This document shows, piece by piece, positions 63,028 to 64,000 of a stretch of DNA of 64,000 bases. This DNA comes from Symbiodinium natans (Eukaryota > Sar > Dinophyceae > Suessiales > Symbiodiniaceae). Made by a program: the position numbers and the translations under genes. How positions within the stretch are numbered: position 1 is the first letter of the stretch; each line of letters opens with the position of its first letter. The notes beneath the pieces are model-generated. The model saw nothing but the letters and a program-made list of their open reading frames with translations, did not search any database and had not been told where the DNA came from. The stretch is from assembly GCA_905221605.1 (NCBI GenBank), contig CAJNDS010002475.1, positions 159,001 through 223,000 on the forward strand. Direction: 5' to 3'.

Positions 63028-63302
63028 TTGGGGTTTATTGGGTTTAAGGTTTAGATGGTTATAGGGTTTATAGGGTTTATAGGGTTTGTAGGGTCTAGGG
63101 TTTCTAAGGTTTTTAGGGTTTCTAGGGTTTCTAGGGTTTCTAGCGTTTCTAGGGTTTCTAGGGTTTCTAGGGTTTCTAGGGTTTCTAGGGTTTCTAGGGT
63201 TTCTAGGGTTTCTAGGGTTTCTAGGGTTTATAGGGTTTATAGGGCTTATAGGGCTTATAGGGTTTATGGGGCTTAGAGGGTTTAAAGGGTTTATAGGGTT
63301 TC
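63028..63302. repeat. 9-bp GGGTTTCTA array within GGGTTTATA
   Basis: About fourteen GGGTTTCTA units (63105-63230) flanked by GGGTTTATA units. Confidence 0.93.
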
Positions 63303-64000
63303 AGGGCTTGCGGCTCAAGGCAGTTTGGGGGGGCCCAGGAACTTCAGAATTCTGCTCAAGTAGCCCTGCAGCGCCTCTAGTCGTAAGTCCTCAAACGGAA
63401 ACATGCTTAGCCAGTGAGATGGAGGTGGCTCAGATTTCGGTTCCCTTCGCTTTTGCACAGGTCTCGCATCTACGATGGCATCGTCGCAAAGGCTCGGAGC
63501 TTCAGGCTTACAAGGTTTCCACGTCAGGAACTTGGCTTATGGGTTTTCAGGATGTGATGTTTTTCTTTTAAATAAGGATGCAGGTTTAGGGAGCATAAGT
63601 TGAATCTGCGCAATTCGCTTAGGACTCAGCTCGTTCTCTTTTATATATAACATGTAGCACGCTCCTTTACATGTTCAGGTCTGTCGTTTGTTTGGTCGAT
63701 GAAAAGAATCTGGCTCGATTCATTGGCGCGAATGTTCCGCCGACATGCAGAGGTCATCCAAACTATTCGCTTTGGAGTTTGCGCTTCGATGCCTTGTATG
63801 GGTGCCAGAACTGACACACACAAGTAACCGCAAAACCCATGACTCTTGCAATGTTCATGGAAACCCTGTATCCCGAAACCTGAGCTGTGGTGATGGGACA
63901 TAGTTCCAGATTGTTAGGATTGAAGGTCTGTAGGGTCTTTTGAGTTTGGGGTGCACGGCTTGCGCCCTTAACTCGGCACCGACTGCTTTTCATGACTGAG
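63303..64000. other. No confident gene
   Basis: An open frame runs through 63355-63570, including a T-rich end, without supporting boundaries. The window ends inside unassigned sequence. Confidence 0.3.

Overview
The window looks like nuclear DNA of a dinoflagellate, probably of the Symbiodiniaceae/Suessiales type (inference). The evidence is dense interstitial CCCTAAA/TTTAGGG repeats, genes all on the + strand, small exons between repeat-filled introns, apparent GT-, GC- and GA-AG introns with G after the acceptor, and a decayed element ending in a ubiquitin-protease-like domain, which I recall as typical of dinoflagellates. Nothing looks prokaryotic.

Most certain are the PQQ-type beta-propeller gene (33591-35173), the four-unit 546-bp tandem exon array (4.6-6.8 kb), an intron-containing tRNA-Arg and an initiator-tRNA-like gene (58.9-59.1 kb), and the repeats. 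All other gene models were built by eye from open frame, splice-like boundaries and phase agreement, with no homology or RNA support. In several places (for example 11.2-11.6 kb) more than one frame looks protein-like, so these models carry moderate or low confidence and exon ends may move.

Layout: 1-2 kb repeats; 2.1-11.6 kb a tight run of same-strand gene models, including the tandem array; 11.6-26.7 kb mostly repeats, short inverted-repeat elements, satellites (16.85-18.8 kb) and isolated exons; 27.0-29.1 kb a six-exon gene for a possible membrane protein; 29.6-35.2 kb further exons and the PQQ gene; 35.8-37.1 kb two palindromic satellites; 37.2-56.5 kb scattered exons, with a better model at 52.0-53.2 kb; 56.6-61.4 kb microsatellites, tRNAs and the dead retroelement; 61.4-64 kb mostly repeats.

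The most interesting system is a set of short (about 80-120 bp) terminal-inverted-repeat elements, called families A-J here, many sitting exactly where an intron must be removed to keep a frame open. In the PQQ gene a 112-bp family A element with a GTAC target duplication forms a GT-AG intron whose removal restores the codon series exactly. The same family interrupts each unit of the tandem array as a GA-AG intron. Families D, G and H show similar arrangements. These behave as introners, intron-generating transposons. CCCTAAA arrays also fill introns, and in two cases are bounded by direct duplications of exon-edge sequence.
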